Shown piece by piece: positions 27,051-34,946 of a DNA stretch of 64,000 bases. The translations under genes and the position numbers were made by a program. The notes below the pieces were generated by a model, which was not told where the DNA came from, searched no databases, and saw nothing but the letters and a program-made list of their open reading frames with translations. Position 1 is the stretch's first letter, and every line of letters begins with the position of its first letter. Source of the DNA: Amycolatopsis viridis (GTDB taxonomy: Bacteria > Actinomycetota > Actinomycetes > Mycobacteriales > Pseudonocardiaceae); NCBI RefSeq assembly GCF_011758765.1, contig NZ_JAANOU010000001.1, positions 4,712,001 through 4,776,000 on the forward strand, given 5' to 3'.

Positions 27051-27836
27051 GTGGCCATCGGAGATCCCGCCGCTGAGGGTGTCCACGCCGGGAACGGGTT
27101 CATCCAGCGTGTCGCGGTGGCTCCGAACGCCGGCACCGGGCGCTATCCCTTCACGCTGCCCGCAGTGGAACACCTGGTTCGCTCGGGCGGGTTGCGGCTC
27201 AACCCCGGCGTGACGTTCCTGGTCGGCGAGAACGGCACCGGCAAGTCCACCCTCGTCGAGGCGCTCGCGGTCGCCGCCGGGTTCAACCCGGAGGGCGGCA
27301 GCCAGAACTTCCGATTCGCCACCCGCGCCACCGAGTCCTCCCTGGGCGACCAGCTGATCCTGACGTGGGGTGTGGCGAAGCCGCGCACCGGGTTCTTCCT
27401 GCGTGCCGAGTCGTACTACAACGTCGCCTCGGAGATCGAGCGCCTGGCCCGTGAGCCGGGACCGCCACTCCTACCGGCCTACGGCGGCGTGTCCCCGCAC
27501 GAGCGGTCCCACGGGGAATCCTTCGTGGACCTCATCACGCACCGGTTCGGGCCACGGGGCCTGTACATCCTGGACGAGCCGGAAGCAGCGCTCTCGGTAC
27601 GTAGCTGCATGGCCGTGCTGGCACGCCTCGCCGAACTCGCGAAGCAACACAGCCAGATCGTCGTGGCCACCCACTCCCCGGTGCTGCTCGCGCTGCCCGG
27701 CGCCACGATCTACGAGATCGCCGAGACGGGTGACATCGTCCCCGTGCCCTACGAGCAAGCGTTGCCGGTGCGACTGACGCGTGACTTCCTCACCGCACCG
27801 GAACGCTACCTCCGGCACCTTCTCGCCGACGATTGA
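27051..27836 (+). CDS. AAA family (ABC-type) ATPase
   Basis: A 261-residue ATPase with Walker A GENGTGKST (59-67), a YGGVSPHERSHGES signature-like loop, Walker B GLYILDEPEAAL and a C-terminal THSPVLLALPGA H-loop. This is the AAA_21/RecF-like layout of small stand-alone ABC-type ATPases. There is no TOPRIM domain, so it is not a full OLD nuclease. GTG 27051 is the start. No partner gene adjoins it, so its role in DNA metabolism or defence is undecided. Confidence 0.8.
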   Translation: MAIGDPAAEGVHAGNGFIQRVAVAPNAGTGRYPFTLPAVEHLVRSGGLRLNPGVTFLVGENGTGKSTLVEALAVAAGFNPEGGSQNFRFATRATESSLGDQLILTWGVAKPRTGFFLRAESYYNVASEIERLAREPGPPLLPAYGGVSPHERSHGESFVDLITHRFGPRGLYILDEPEAALSVRSCMAVLARLAELAKQHSQIVVATHSPVLLALPGATIYEIAETGDIVPVPYEQALPVRLTRDFLTAPERYLRHLLADD

Positions 27837-27977
27837 AAACGCGACCTGGCTCGGGTAACCACAACTACTCGCGAGGCACCTCCCTCTCTCTTGCGGTTCA
27901 CCGGGTTTGCGCGGCATCTCTCGAAACATCTCTGGACATGCGTACTCGTTGAGCGTTCAGCGTTCGGCTGCGGGCCG

Positions 27978-29195
27978 TCAGGGGATGACCGCCTCGGCGG
28001 CACCGGCCACCAGCCGCGCCGCGCGGTTGGTCTCCGCGAGGTCCTCGGCCGTCACCCGCGGTGGAACACCGTCGGCCAGCCACGCGGACAGCAGCAGCGC
28101 CACCTTGGCCCGCATCTCGGTCCGCAGCCGGTGGAACGAGTCGACCGGGTCGGCGCCCACCTGGCCCAGCAGCAGCCACCACGCCCACGCCGCGGCACCG
28201 GCGTTCGCCACGAAGTCCGGGATCACCGGCACCCCCCGGGCCGCCAGCATCGCCTCCGCCGCGGGCGTCGTCGCCGCGTTCGCCGCCTCCACGACCACCT
28301 TCGCGGCCACGTCCGCGACGTTGTCCGGCGTCAGCGCGTAGGAGATCGCGGCCGGCACGAAGACGTCCGCCGCCACGCCGAGCACCGCCTCCCGGGGCAG
28401 CCGCCGGACCCTCGCGGGCAGCCGTGACCGGTCCACCTCGCCGTAGCCGTCCCGCAGCTCCAGCAGCGCCGGCACGTCCAAGCCCGCCGGGTCGTACAGC
28501 GTCCCGGCCGCATCGGCCACCGCGACCACCCGCAGGCCCGCCTCGTGCAGGTACCACGCCGCGCCCCCGCCCATGGTGCCGATGCCCTGGATCGCGACCG
28601 TCGTCGCGGCCGGCTCCCAGCCCCACGCACTCACCGCGCCCAGGCACGCCTGCGCCACGCCGTACCCGCCGACCACGTCGCCCAGCAGCAACCCGCCCGG
28701 CACCGGGGCGTTCAGCCCGGCCTGCACCCGCCGCAGCGTCCGCTCCGGATCGGGCGACCGGCGGATCGCCGCGTGGTAGGACTGCTCGAGGCCGAGCCGC
28801 GCGAAGACGTCGTCGATGAGGTGCTGCGGAACCCCGAGGTCCTCCGCGGTCACCCAGTGCGCGTCCAGCCACGGGCGCATCGCCTGGCAGAACCGCTCCA
28901 GCACCCCGACCGCGCCCGGGTCCTTCGGGTCGAAGTCGATGCCGCCCTTCGCCCCGCCCACCGGCAGGTCGAACGCCGCGGTCTTGGCGGCCATCCCGCG
29001 GGCCAGGTCCGCCACCTCGGACAGCGTGCAGCCGGCCCGCATCCGGGTGCCGCCGGTGGCCAGACCGGACACCAGCGTGTGCACCACGAGGTAGCCGTGC
29101 GTGCCGGTGACCGGGTCGGTCCAGGTCAGCCGCAGCATCGGCTCCTGCGTGCGCGGCCGGGTCCCCTCGCCGGTGGCCCCGCGCGGGTCGTGCAT
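27978..29195 (-). CDS. Glu/Leu/Phe/Val dehydrogenase family protein
   Basis: A 405-residue amino-acid dehydrogenase. The substrate Lys motif GGAKGGI is near residue 80-86, an upstream MAAKTAAFDLPVGG supplies the second Lys, and the Rossmann motif GIGTMGGGA lies in the C-terminal half. It deaminates a 2-amino acid to its oxo acid with NAD(P). ATG 29195 is listed, but GGAGG sits only 6 bases before an in-frame TTG at 29204, which may be the real start. It is divergent from a LysR gene that may regulate it. Confidence 0.82.
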   Translation of the reverse strand: MHDPRGATGEGTRPRTQEPMLRLTWTDPVTGTHGYLVVHTLVSGLATGGTRMRAGCTLSEVADLARGMAAKTAAFDLPVGGAKGGIDFDPKDPGAVGVLERFCQAMRPWLDAHWVTAEDLGVPQHLIDDVFARLGLEQSYHAAIRRSPDPERTLRRVQAGLNAPVPGGLLLGDVVGGYGVAQACLGAVSAWGWEPAATTVAIQGIGTMGGGAAWYLHEAGLRVVAVADAAGTLYDPAGLDVPALLELRDGYGEVDRSRLPARVRRLPREAVLGVAADVFVPAAISYALTPDNVADVAAKVVVEAANAATTPAAEAMLAARGVPVIPDFVANAGAAAWAWWLLLGQVGADPVDSFHRLRTEMRAKVALLLSAWLADGVPPRVTAEDLAETNRAARLVAGAAEAVIP

Positions 29196-29410
29196 CGTGG
29201 TCAACTGTCCCCTCCAAGCCTGGTTCCGGGCACAGCGCGGCCCGCCTCCGCCACGGGACGTGGCTTCGGTGACCGGTTGTGTGGATTCGGAAGATCCGCT
29301 CCCGCTGCCACCAGGGTGCGGCAGGGCCGCCGCGAACGTCCAGTTAGGGATCATGCACGGTTCCGTTCACGTTCCCTGCACAGCGGAAGATCCTTACCTA
29401 CCCTGACCTC

Positions 29411-30331
29411 ATGGAGCTTTCGCTGCACCGCTTGCGGATGCTTCGGGAGCTGCATCGCCGGGGCACCGTCACCGCGGCCGCGGCTGCCCTGCACTACACG
29501 GCCTCGGCCGTCTCGCAGCAGCTCGCGCAACTGGAACGGGACGTCGGGGGCAAGCTGTTCGAACGGCTCGGCAGGCGGGTGCAGCTCACCGAGCTGGGCG
29601 TGGTGCTGGCCGAACACGCCGAGGAGATCCTCAAGTCGGTCGAACGGGCGACGGCGGCCGTAGCGGAGGCGCAGGACGGGGTCACCGCGCGGCTGACCGC
29701 GGGTGTGTGGGCTTCGGTGGCGTCCGGGCTGCTGCCGTTCGCGCTGTCCGCACTGGCGAAGGAGCACCCCGGCATCGAGGTGCGCACGAAGGAGCTGGCG
29801 CCGGAGGAGACCGCGGGCGCGGTGCGCGACGGCGCGCTCGACTTCTCCTTCGTGATCGACTACTCCGACTACCCGATGCCGTGGGACCCCGCGCTGACCC
29901 GCGTGGTGATCGCGGTGGAACGGCTGCACGCGGCGGTGCCGCGCGGTGCCGTCCCAGCCAGCACCGTGGGCCTGCCCGACCTGGCCGAGCACCCGTGGAT
30001 CCTGGCCGGACCGCGCTCGCACTTCGGCCGCGCGGTGCGGCTGGCGTGCCAGCGGCACGGGTTCGAGCCGAAGATCACCCACGAGGTCGGCGAGCAGGCG
30101 ACGGCACTCGCGATGGTGGCCGCCGGGCTGGGCGTCACGCTGGTGTCCGATCTGGGGCTGTCGCTGCGGCCGCCCGGCCTCGACGTCGTGGCGCTGACCG
30201 AACCGCCGATGCGCACGGTGTCCATCGCCCACCGGACGGCCTCGACGCGACCGTCCCTGCAACTGGTGATCGACGCGGTGCGGGCCGCCGCCGCGGAGCG
30301 GGGCCTGGGCGCGGCGGCGCCACTGCCCTGA
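29411..30331 (+). CDS. LysR family transcriptional regulator
   Basis: A 306-residue LysR protein. The HTH covers residues 3-60 (LRMLRELHRRGTVTAAAAAL, with SAVSQQLAQLE as recognition helix) and the effector domain follows (GVWASVASGLLPFAL onward). ATG 29411 is the start. A 215-base divergent region separates it from the amino-acid dehydrogenase gene, and the segment 29360-29390 has short repeated TTCC/GTTC units that may be its binding site. A 71-base gap separates it from the sigma factor gene. Confidence 0.87.
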   Translation: MELSLHRLRMLRELHRRGTVTAAAAALHYTASAVSQQLAQLERDVGGKLFERLGRRVQLTELGVVLAEHAEEILKSVERATAAVAEAQDGVTARLTAGVWASVASGLLPFALSALAKEHPGIEVRTKELAPEETAGAVRDGALDFSFVIDYSDYPMPWDPALTRVVIAVERLHAAVPRGAVPASTVGLPDLAEHPWILAGPRSHFGRAVRLACQRHGFEPKITHEVGEQATALAMVAAGLGVTLVSDLGLSLRPPGLDVVALTEPPMRTVSIAHRTASTRPSLQLVIDAVRAAAAERGLGAAAPLP

Positions 30332-30402
30332 CGCCGGGACCGCGGCTACCATTCACGGCGCAGAGCCGGTCACATCGGCGGGAGGGGATCCGTCAGAGCG
30401 GT

Positions 30403-31284
30403 ATGACCGAGAACGAGTGGCTGGCCGAGCAGTTCGAAGCGCACCGGGGGCACCTGCGTGCGGTGGCGTACCGGATGCTGGGTTCGCTGGCCGAGGCCGA
30501 GGACGCGGTGCAGGAGACGTGGCTGAAGCTGAGCCGCGCCGACAGCGGTGAGGTCCGGAACCTGGGTGGCTGGCTGACGACCGTGGTGGGCCGGGTGTGC
30601 CTGGACATGCTGCGGTCGCGGACCTCCCGGCGGGAGGACTACTCCGGGCACCTGCCCGACCCGGTCGTCGACCGGGAGGACGGCACGCACCCCGAGCACC
30701 AGGCGCTCATCGCGGACTCGGTCGGGCTGGCGCTGCTCGTGGTGCTGGACACGCTCGACCCGGCGGAACGGCTGGCGTTCGTGCTGCACGACATGTTCGG
30801 CCTGCCGTTCGACGAGATCGCGCCGATCGTCGACCGCACCCCCGCGGCGGCCCGTCAGCTGGCCAGCCGGGCGCGGCGGCGGGTCCAGGGGACGCCGACG
30901 GCGCCGAACACGGATCTGCACCGCCAGCGCGCGGTGGTGGACGCGTTCTTCGCCGCCGCGCGGGACGGCGATTTCGCCGCACTGGTGAGCGTGCTGGATC
31001 CGGACGTGGTGCTGCGGGCCGAATCCCGCGAGATGCCGGCCGGTACGGCACGGCTGGTGCGCGGCGCGGAGGCGGTGGCGGGTCAGGCCCTCACCTTCCG
31101 GCAGGCCGGCGCGGGCGGCCGACCGGTCCCGACGCTCGTCAACGGCGCCGCGGGAACTCTCATCCTGCGCGACGGCCGTCCGCAGGCGCTCTTCGCGTTC
31201 ACCGTGGTGGACGACCTCATCGCGGCGATCGACATCATCTCCGACCCCGACCGCCTCGCCGAGCTCCTCGGGCACCACGGCTAG
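30403..31284 (+). CDS. ECF sigma factor, SigJ-like with SnoaL-like C-terminal domain
   Basis: A 293-residue sigma factor. Region 2 lies at about 10-75 (AYRMLGSLAEAEDAVQETWLK), region 4 at about 105-160 (LDTLDPAERLAFVLHDMFG), and the C-terminal 110 residues form a SnoaL/NTF2-like domain (VVDAFFAAARDGDF). This fusion is the hallmark of the SigJ/ECF41-like groups, in which the C-terminal domain replaces a separate anti-sigma factor. GGAGGG precedes ATG 30403 by about 15 bases. No cognate target is adjacent. Confidence 0.87.
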   Translation: MTENEWLAEQFEAHRGHLRAVAYRMLGSLAEAEDAVQETWLKLSRADSGEVRNLGGWLTTVVGRVCLDMLRSRTSRREDYSGHLPDPVVDREDGTHPEHQALIADSVGLALLVVLDTLDPAERLAFVLHDMFGLPFDEIAPIVDRTPAAARQLASRARRRVQGTPTAPNTDLHRQRAVVDAFFAAARDGDFAALVSVLDPDVVLRAESREMPAGTARLVRGAEAVAGQALTFRQAGAGGRPVPTLVNGAAGTLILRDGRPQALFAFTVVDDLIAAIDIISDPDRLAELLGHHG

Positions 31285-31311
31285 GCGTGTTCCGGCGCAC
31301 GCAGCCGAGGT

Positions 31312-31929
31312 TCACTGCTGAAGCAATCCCGTCACCACGTCCACCGTCCAGTGCCCCGCCACGCCGCGCAGCCCGCACAGGTACCGGGCCACCCGCGGGA
31401 CCGGCCACCCGTGGGCCTCCCGCAACCCCTCGCCCAGCATCCGCAGGTACACCGCGGACGGCGGGTTCCACGCCACCTCGCGGGCCGACCACGGAGCGGT
31501 GAACGTCAGGACCGGGAATCCCTCGCGGTCCCCCACGTACAGCAACGTTTCGTACCGACCTGGGCCCAGCACGTCCCGCCCGGTCGACAGCACCGTCGTC
31601 AGGTCGAGGTCCCGGTCGGGTGGCCGGTACATCTCCTGCGCCGCCAGGTCGGAGAACTGTCCGCGGGTCAGCAGGTACGCGCGGGCCGCGGCCGTCCCCG
31701 GCAGCGACGCGTCGTAGAACGCGCGCCCGCCGCCCCAGGTGGCCGATTCCGTCGCGAAGTACACGCCGCCGCGCAGGCAGTGCGGCTCGATCTTCAGCGG
31801 CGGGCTGGAGTCACGGCAGCCCGGGCACGACCGCTGCCCGCCCGGCGGGGTACCACCTTCCAGGTAGTACCGCAGCCGCCCGGCGTGCAGGTTGGACCCG
31901 TACCCGACATACCAGACCGGCCCCGCCAC
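31312..31929 (-). CDS. Gamma-glutamylcyclotransferase-like protein
   Basis: A 205-residue protein beginning with WYVGYGSNLHAGRL, the YGSN substrate-binding loop of gamma-glutamylcyclotransferase-like (AIG2/GGCT) folds. A Cys-rich loop (CPGCRD) follows near residue 45. Related actinobacterial proteins are often listed under misleading names such as histone deacetylase. GTG 31929 is chosen as it directly precedes the fold; the in-frame upstream part is Arg/Pro-rich shadow. Reaction and substrate not established. Confidence 0.72.
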   Translation of the reverse strand: MAGPVWYVGYGSNLHAGRLRYYLEGGTPPGGQRSCPGCRDSSPPLKIEPHCLRGGVYFATESATWGGGRAFYDASLPGTAAARAYLLTRGQFSDLAAQEMYRPPDRDLDLTTVLSTGRDVLGPGRYETLLYVGDREGFPVLTFTAPWSAREVAWNPPSAVYLRMLGEGLREAHGWPVPRVARYLCGLRGVAGHWTVDVVTGLLQQ

Positions 31930-32026
31930 GATCCGATTCTGCCGGGCTTTTTCCCGCCCCGCAGGGTGTTGTCCCAGGCAGAGGGGTCTGCGACGATGGA
32001 TGGTCCGCGGTGGAGGGAGACCGGAA

Positions 32027-32434
32027 ATGGCTTCGCGGCTCAACCCCTACATCACCTTCGACGGCGATGCCCGGCAGGCGATGGAGTTCTACCAGCAGGT
32101 GTTCGGCGGCGAGCTGAACATCAACACGTTCGGCGACCTCGGCGGCATGGCGGGCGAGAACGCCGACAAGATCATGCACGCGATGCTCGAGACCGAGCGC
32201 GGTTTCACCCTGATGGCGTCGGACACCGCGCCCGGCATGGAACGCACGGCGGGCAACAACATCGCCATCAGCCTCAGTGGCGACGACGCGGGCGAGCTGC
32301 GCGGCTACTGGGAGAAGCTGTCCGGCGGCGGCACCGTCACCGTGCCGCTGGAGAAGCAGATGTGGGGTGACGAGTTCGGCGCCTGCCTGGACCGGTTCGG
32401 CATTTCGTGGATGGTCAACATCGGTCAGAGCTGA
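32027..32434 (+). CDS. VOC superfamily PhnB-like protein
   Basis: A 135-residue two-repeat glyoxalase-fold protein of the PhnB/3-demethylubiquinone-like type: LNPYITFDGDARQAMEFYQQVFGG at the N-terminus and WGDEFGACLDRFGISWMVNIG at the C-terminus are family signatures. ATG 32027 with GGAGGGAGACC upstream. Metal-binding residues are incomplete, as in other PhnB-like proteins. Function unknown; single gene 38 bases before the fusion gene. Confidence 0.85.
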   Translation: MASRLNPYITFDGDARQAMEFYQQVFGGELNINTFGDLGGMAGENADKIMHAMLETERGFTLMASDTAPGMERTAGNNIAISLSGDDAGELRGYWEKLSGGGTVTVPLEKQMWGDEFGACLDRFGISWMVNIGQS

Positions 32435-32472
32435 AGATCGAAAAACGGGGCGCCGCCGGGTTACCGTGCGGT

Positions 32473-34821
32473 ATGACCTCTCTCGACCACCGGACGCCGG
32501 TCCTCGTCGGCGTCGGCCAGGCGTCCGAGCGCATCGATGATCCTCGGTACCGCGGGCTGTCCCCGGTCGAGCTCGCGGCCGCGGCGGCCCGGGCGGCCCT
32601 CGTGGACACCGGCGCCGACGCACCGGCGATCGCGTCCGCCCTGGACACCGTCGCCGGGGTGCGTCAGTTCGAGATCTCCACGCCCGTCTCGCAGTCCCCG
32701 CTGGGCCGGTCGGACAACTTCCCCCGCTCGGTCGCCCGCCGCCTGGGCGCCACGCCCGCGCGTGCCGTCCTGGACGTCACCGGCGGGCAGTCGCCACAGC
32801 ACCTGGTCACCGAGCTCGCCGGGACGATCGCCGCCGGCGGCGCCGAGGTCGCGCTCGTCGTCGGCGCGGAAGCGATCTCCACGGTCCGCCACCTGCGTCA
32901 GGCCGCGGACAGGCCGGATTTCACCGAGCACGTCGGCGGCGACCTGGAGGACCGCGGGTTCGGGCTGGCCGGTCTGGCCAGCCGGCAGATGCTCGCGCAC
33001 GGCCTGGTCGAGCCGGTGAGCCAGTACGCGCTGTTCGACAACGCCCGCCGCGCCCGGCTCGGTCTGTCGCGCGCGGACTACGCGCTCGCGATGGGTGAGC
33101 TGTTCGCCCCGTTCACGAAGGTCGCCGCCGCGAACCCGCACGCCGCCGCCCCGGTGGTGCGCAGCGCGCCGGAACTGGTGACCCCGACCGAGCGCAACCG
33201 GCCCATCGTCGATCCGTACCCGCGGTTCCTCGTCGCCCGCGAACAGGTCAACCAGGGCGCCGCGGTGCTGATGATGTCGGTGGGCGCCGCGCGGCGGCTG
33301 GGGGTGCCCGAGGACAAGTGGGTCTTCCTGCACGGTCACGCCGATCTGGTGGAACAACCGCTGCTGGAACGCGAGGACCTCAGCGCCGCGCCCGCCGCGG
33401 TGTTCGCGGTGCGGCACGCGCTCGAGGTGGCCGGAATCGGCATCGGCGACCTGGCCACGCTCGACCTCTACAGCTGCTTCCCGATCGCGGTCTTCGCGGT
33501 GTGCGACGGGCTCGGGCTGGCGCCGGACGACCCGCGCGGCCTCACCGTCACCGGCGGCCTGCCCTTCTTCGGTGGCCCTGGCAACAACTACTCGACGCAC
33601 GCGATCGCCGAGACCGTCGTGCGCCTGCGCGACCAGCCGGGTGCCTTCGGACTGGTCGGCGCGAACGGCGGCATGCTCAGCAAGTACTCCGCCGGCGTCT
33701 ACTCGACCACGCCCGCGCCGTGGCGGCCGGACCGCAGCGGCGAGCTCCAGACCACGCTGGACGCCCGTCCCCGCGTGCCGACCGCGACCCACCCGGACGG
33801 CTGGGCCACGGTGGAGACCTACACGGTCCAGCACGCGACCCGCACCGCGGTGGTGATCGGACGGCTCGACGACGGCCGCCGGTTCATCGCCTCCAGCGAC
33901 GATGCGGACATGGTCGGCCGGCTGCTCGAGGGCGAGCCGATCGGCAGCAGGGTCCACGTGCGCTCGTTCGGGTTCGGCAACCGCGTCACGGCGACCCCGG
34001 AGCGGATGGACGAGCTGTTCCCGCCCCGCGCGCCGGGGTTCCGGGACCACTACGAGCACGTGCTCGTGCGCCGGGACGGGCACCTGCTGGAGGTCACGAT
34101 CAACCGGCCGGATTCCCGCAACAGCCTGCACCCGCCCGCGAACGAGGAGCTGGCCGAGATCTTCGACGCCTACTTCGCCGACCCGGACCTGTGGGTCGCG
34201 ATCATCACCGGTGCCGGGGACAAGGCGTTCTCCGCGGGCAACGACCTGGTCTACGCGGCGAGCGGCCGGCCGATGTGGGTGCCCAAGTCCGGACTGGCCG
34301 GGCTGACGAGTCGCGAATCGCTGCCCAAGCCGGTGATCGCGGCGGTCAACGGGTTCGCGCTGGGCGGCGGTTGTGAGATCGCCCTCGCCTGCCACCTCGT
34401 GGTCGCCGACGAGACCGCGCAGTTCGGGCTGCCGGAGGTGCGGGTCGGGCTGGTCGCCGCGGCGGGCGGGCTGGTGCGGCTGCCGCGTGCGGTGCCGCCG
34501 AAGGTGGCGGCCGACGTGATCCTCACCGGCCGGCGGCTGTCCGCGGCGGAGGCCGAGTCGTACGGCCTGGTCAGCCGGGTCGCCCCGGCGGGCCAGGCGC
34601 TCGCGGTCGCGCGGGAGGTGGCGGCGGCGATCCTGGCGGGCTCCCCGACCTCGGTGCGCACGTCGCTGCGGATGATGGCGGAGGCGGATGCCGTCGCGGA
34701 CACCACCGCGGCCGTCCGGCACCCGTCGCCCGCCCTCGACGAGCTGCTCGTCACCCACGACGCGTTCGAAGGGCCCGCCGCGTTCGCGCAGAAGCGGAAA
34801 CCGGTGTGGCGCAACCGGTGA
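32473..34821 (+). CDS. Thiolase-like (TLP1-type) / enoyl-CoA hydratase fusion protein
   Basis: A 782-residue fusion. Residues 1 to about 400 form a thiolase-like fold (TPVLVGVGQASERI at the start, DLYSCFPIAVFA, FFGGPGNNYSTHAI). Where true thiolases carry the nucleophilic Cys, this protein has VTGGQSPQHL. About 400-515 match the extra C-terminal domain of mycobacterial thiolase-like protein 1 (VETYTVQHATRTAVVIGRL). About 520-782 form a crotonase domain (EVTINRPDSRNSL, ITGAGDKAFSAGNDL, GFALGGGCEIALAC). It should act on acyl-CoA esters in the cytosol. ATG 32473 is the start. Fusion to a crotonase is unusual. Confidence 0.85.
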   Translation: MTSLDHRTPVLVGVGQASERIDDPRYRGLSPVELAAAAARAALVDTGADAPAIASALDTVAGVRQFEISTPVSQSPLGRSDNFPRSVARRLGATPARAVLDVTGGQSPQHLVTELAGTIAAGGAEVALVVGAEAISTVRHLRQAADRPDFTEHVGGDLEDRGFGLAGLASRQMLAHGLVEPVSQYALFDNARRARLGLSRADYALAMGELFAPFTKVAAANPHAAAPVVRSAPELVTPTERNRPIVDPYPRFLVAREQVNQGAAVLMMSVGAARRLGVPEDKWVFLHGHADLVEQPLLEREDLSAAPAAVFAVRHALEVAGIGIGDLATLDLYSCFPIAVFAVCDGLGLAPDDPRGLTVTGGLPFFGGPGNNYSTHAIAETVVRLRDQPGAFGLVGANGGMLSKYSAGVYSTTPAPWRPDRSGELQTTLDARPRVPTATHPDGWATVETYTVQHATRTAVVIGRLDDGRRFIASSDDADMVGRLLEGEPIGSRVHVRSFGFGNRVTATPERMDELFPPRAPGFRDHYEHVLVRRDGHLLEVTINRPDSRNSLHPPANEELAEIFDAYFADPDLWVAIITGAGDKAFSAGNDLVYAASGRPMWVPKSGLAGLTSRESLPKPVIAAVNGFALGGGCEIALACHLVVADETAQFGLPEVRVGLVAAAGGLVRLPRAVPPKVAADVILTGRRLSAAEAESYGLVSRVAPAGQALAVAREVAAAILAGSPTSVRTSLRMMAEADAVADTTAAVRHPSPALDELLVTHDAFEGPAAFAQKRKPVWRNR

Positions 34822-34946
34822 GACCCCTCGGTCAGGGGTCGTTCGACCCGGGGAACCCCCTTCCGGAACGGCCACGCCCGGTACAGACTGAACAGCGCAA
34901 TTCCGCCTGACGGAAACTGGTTCCGGACTCCCTCCCGGAGGGCCCC

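Noticed and set aside
34821-34946. A RiPP precursor peptide gene just before the LanB-like gene
   Set aside because: The 125-base gap holds no start codon with an RBS and a leader/core-like frame.
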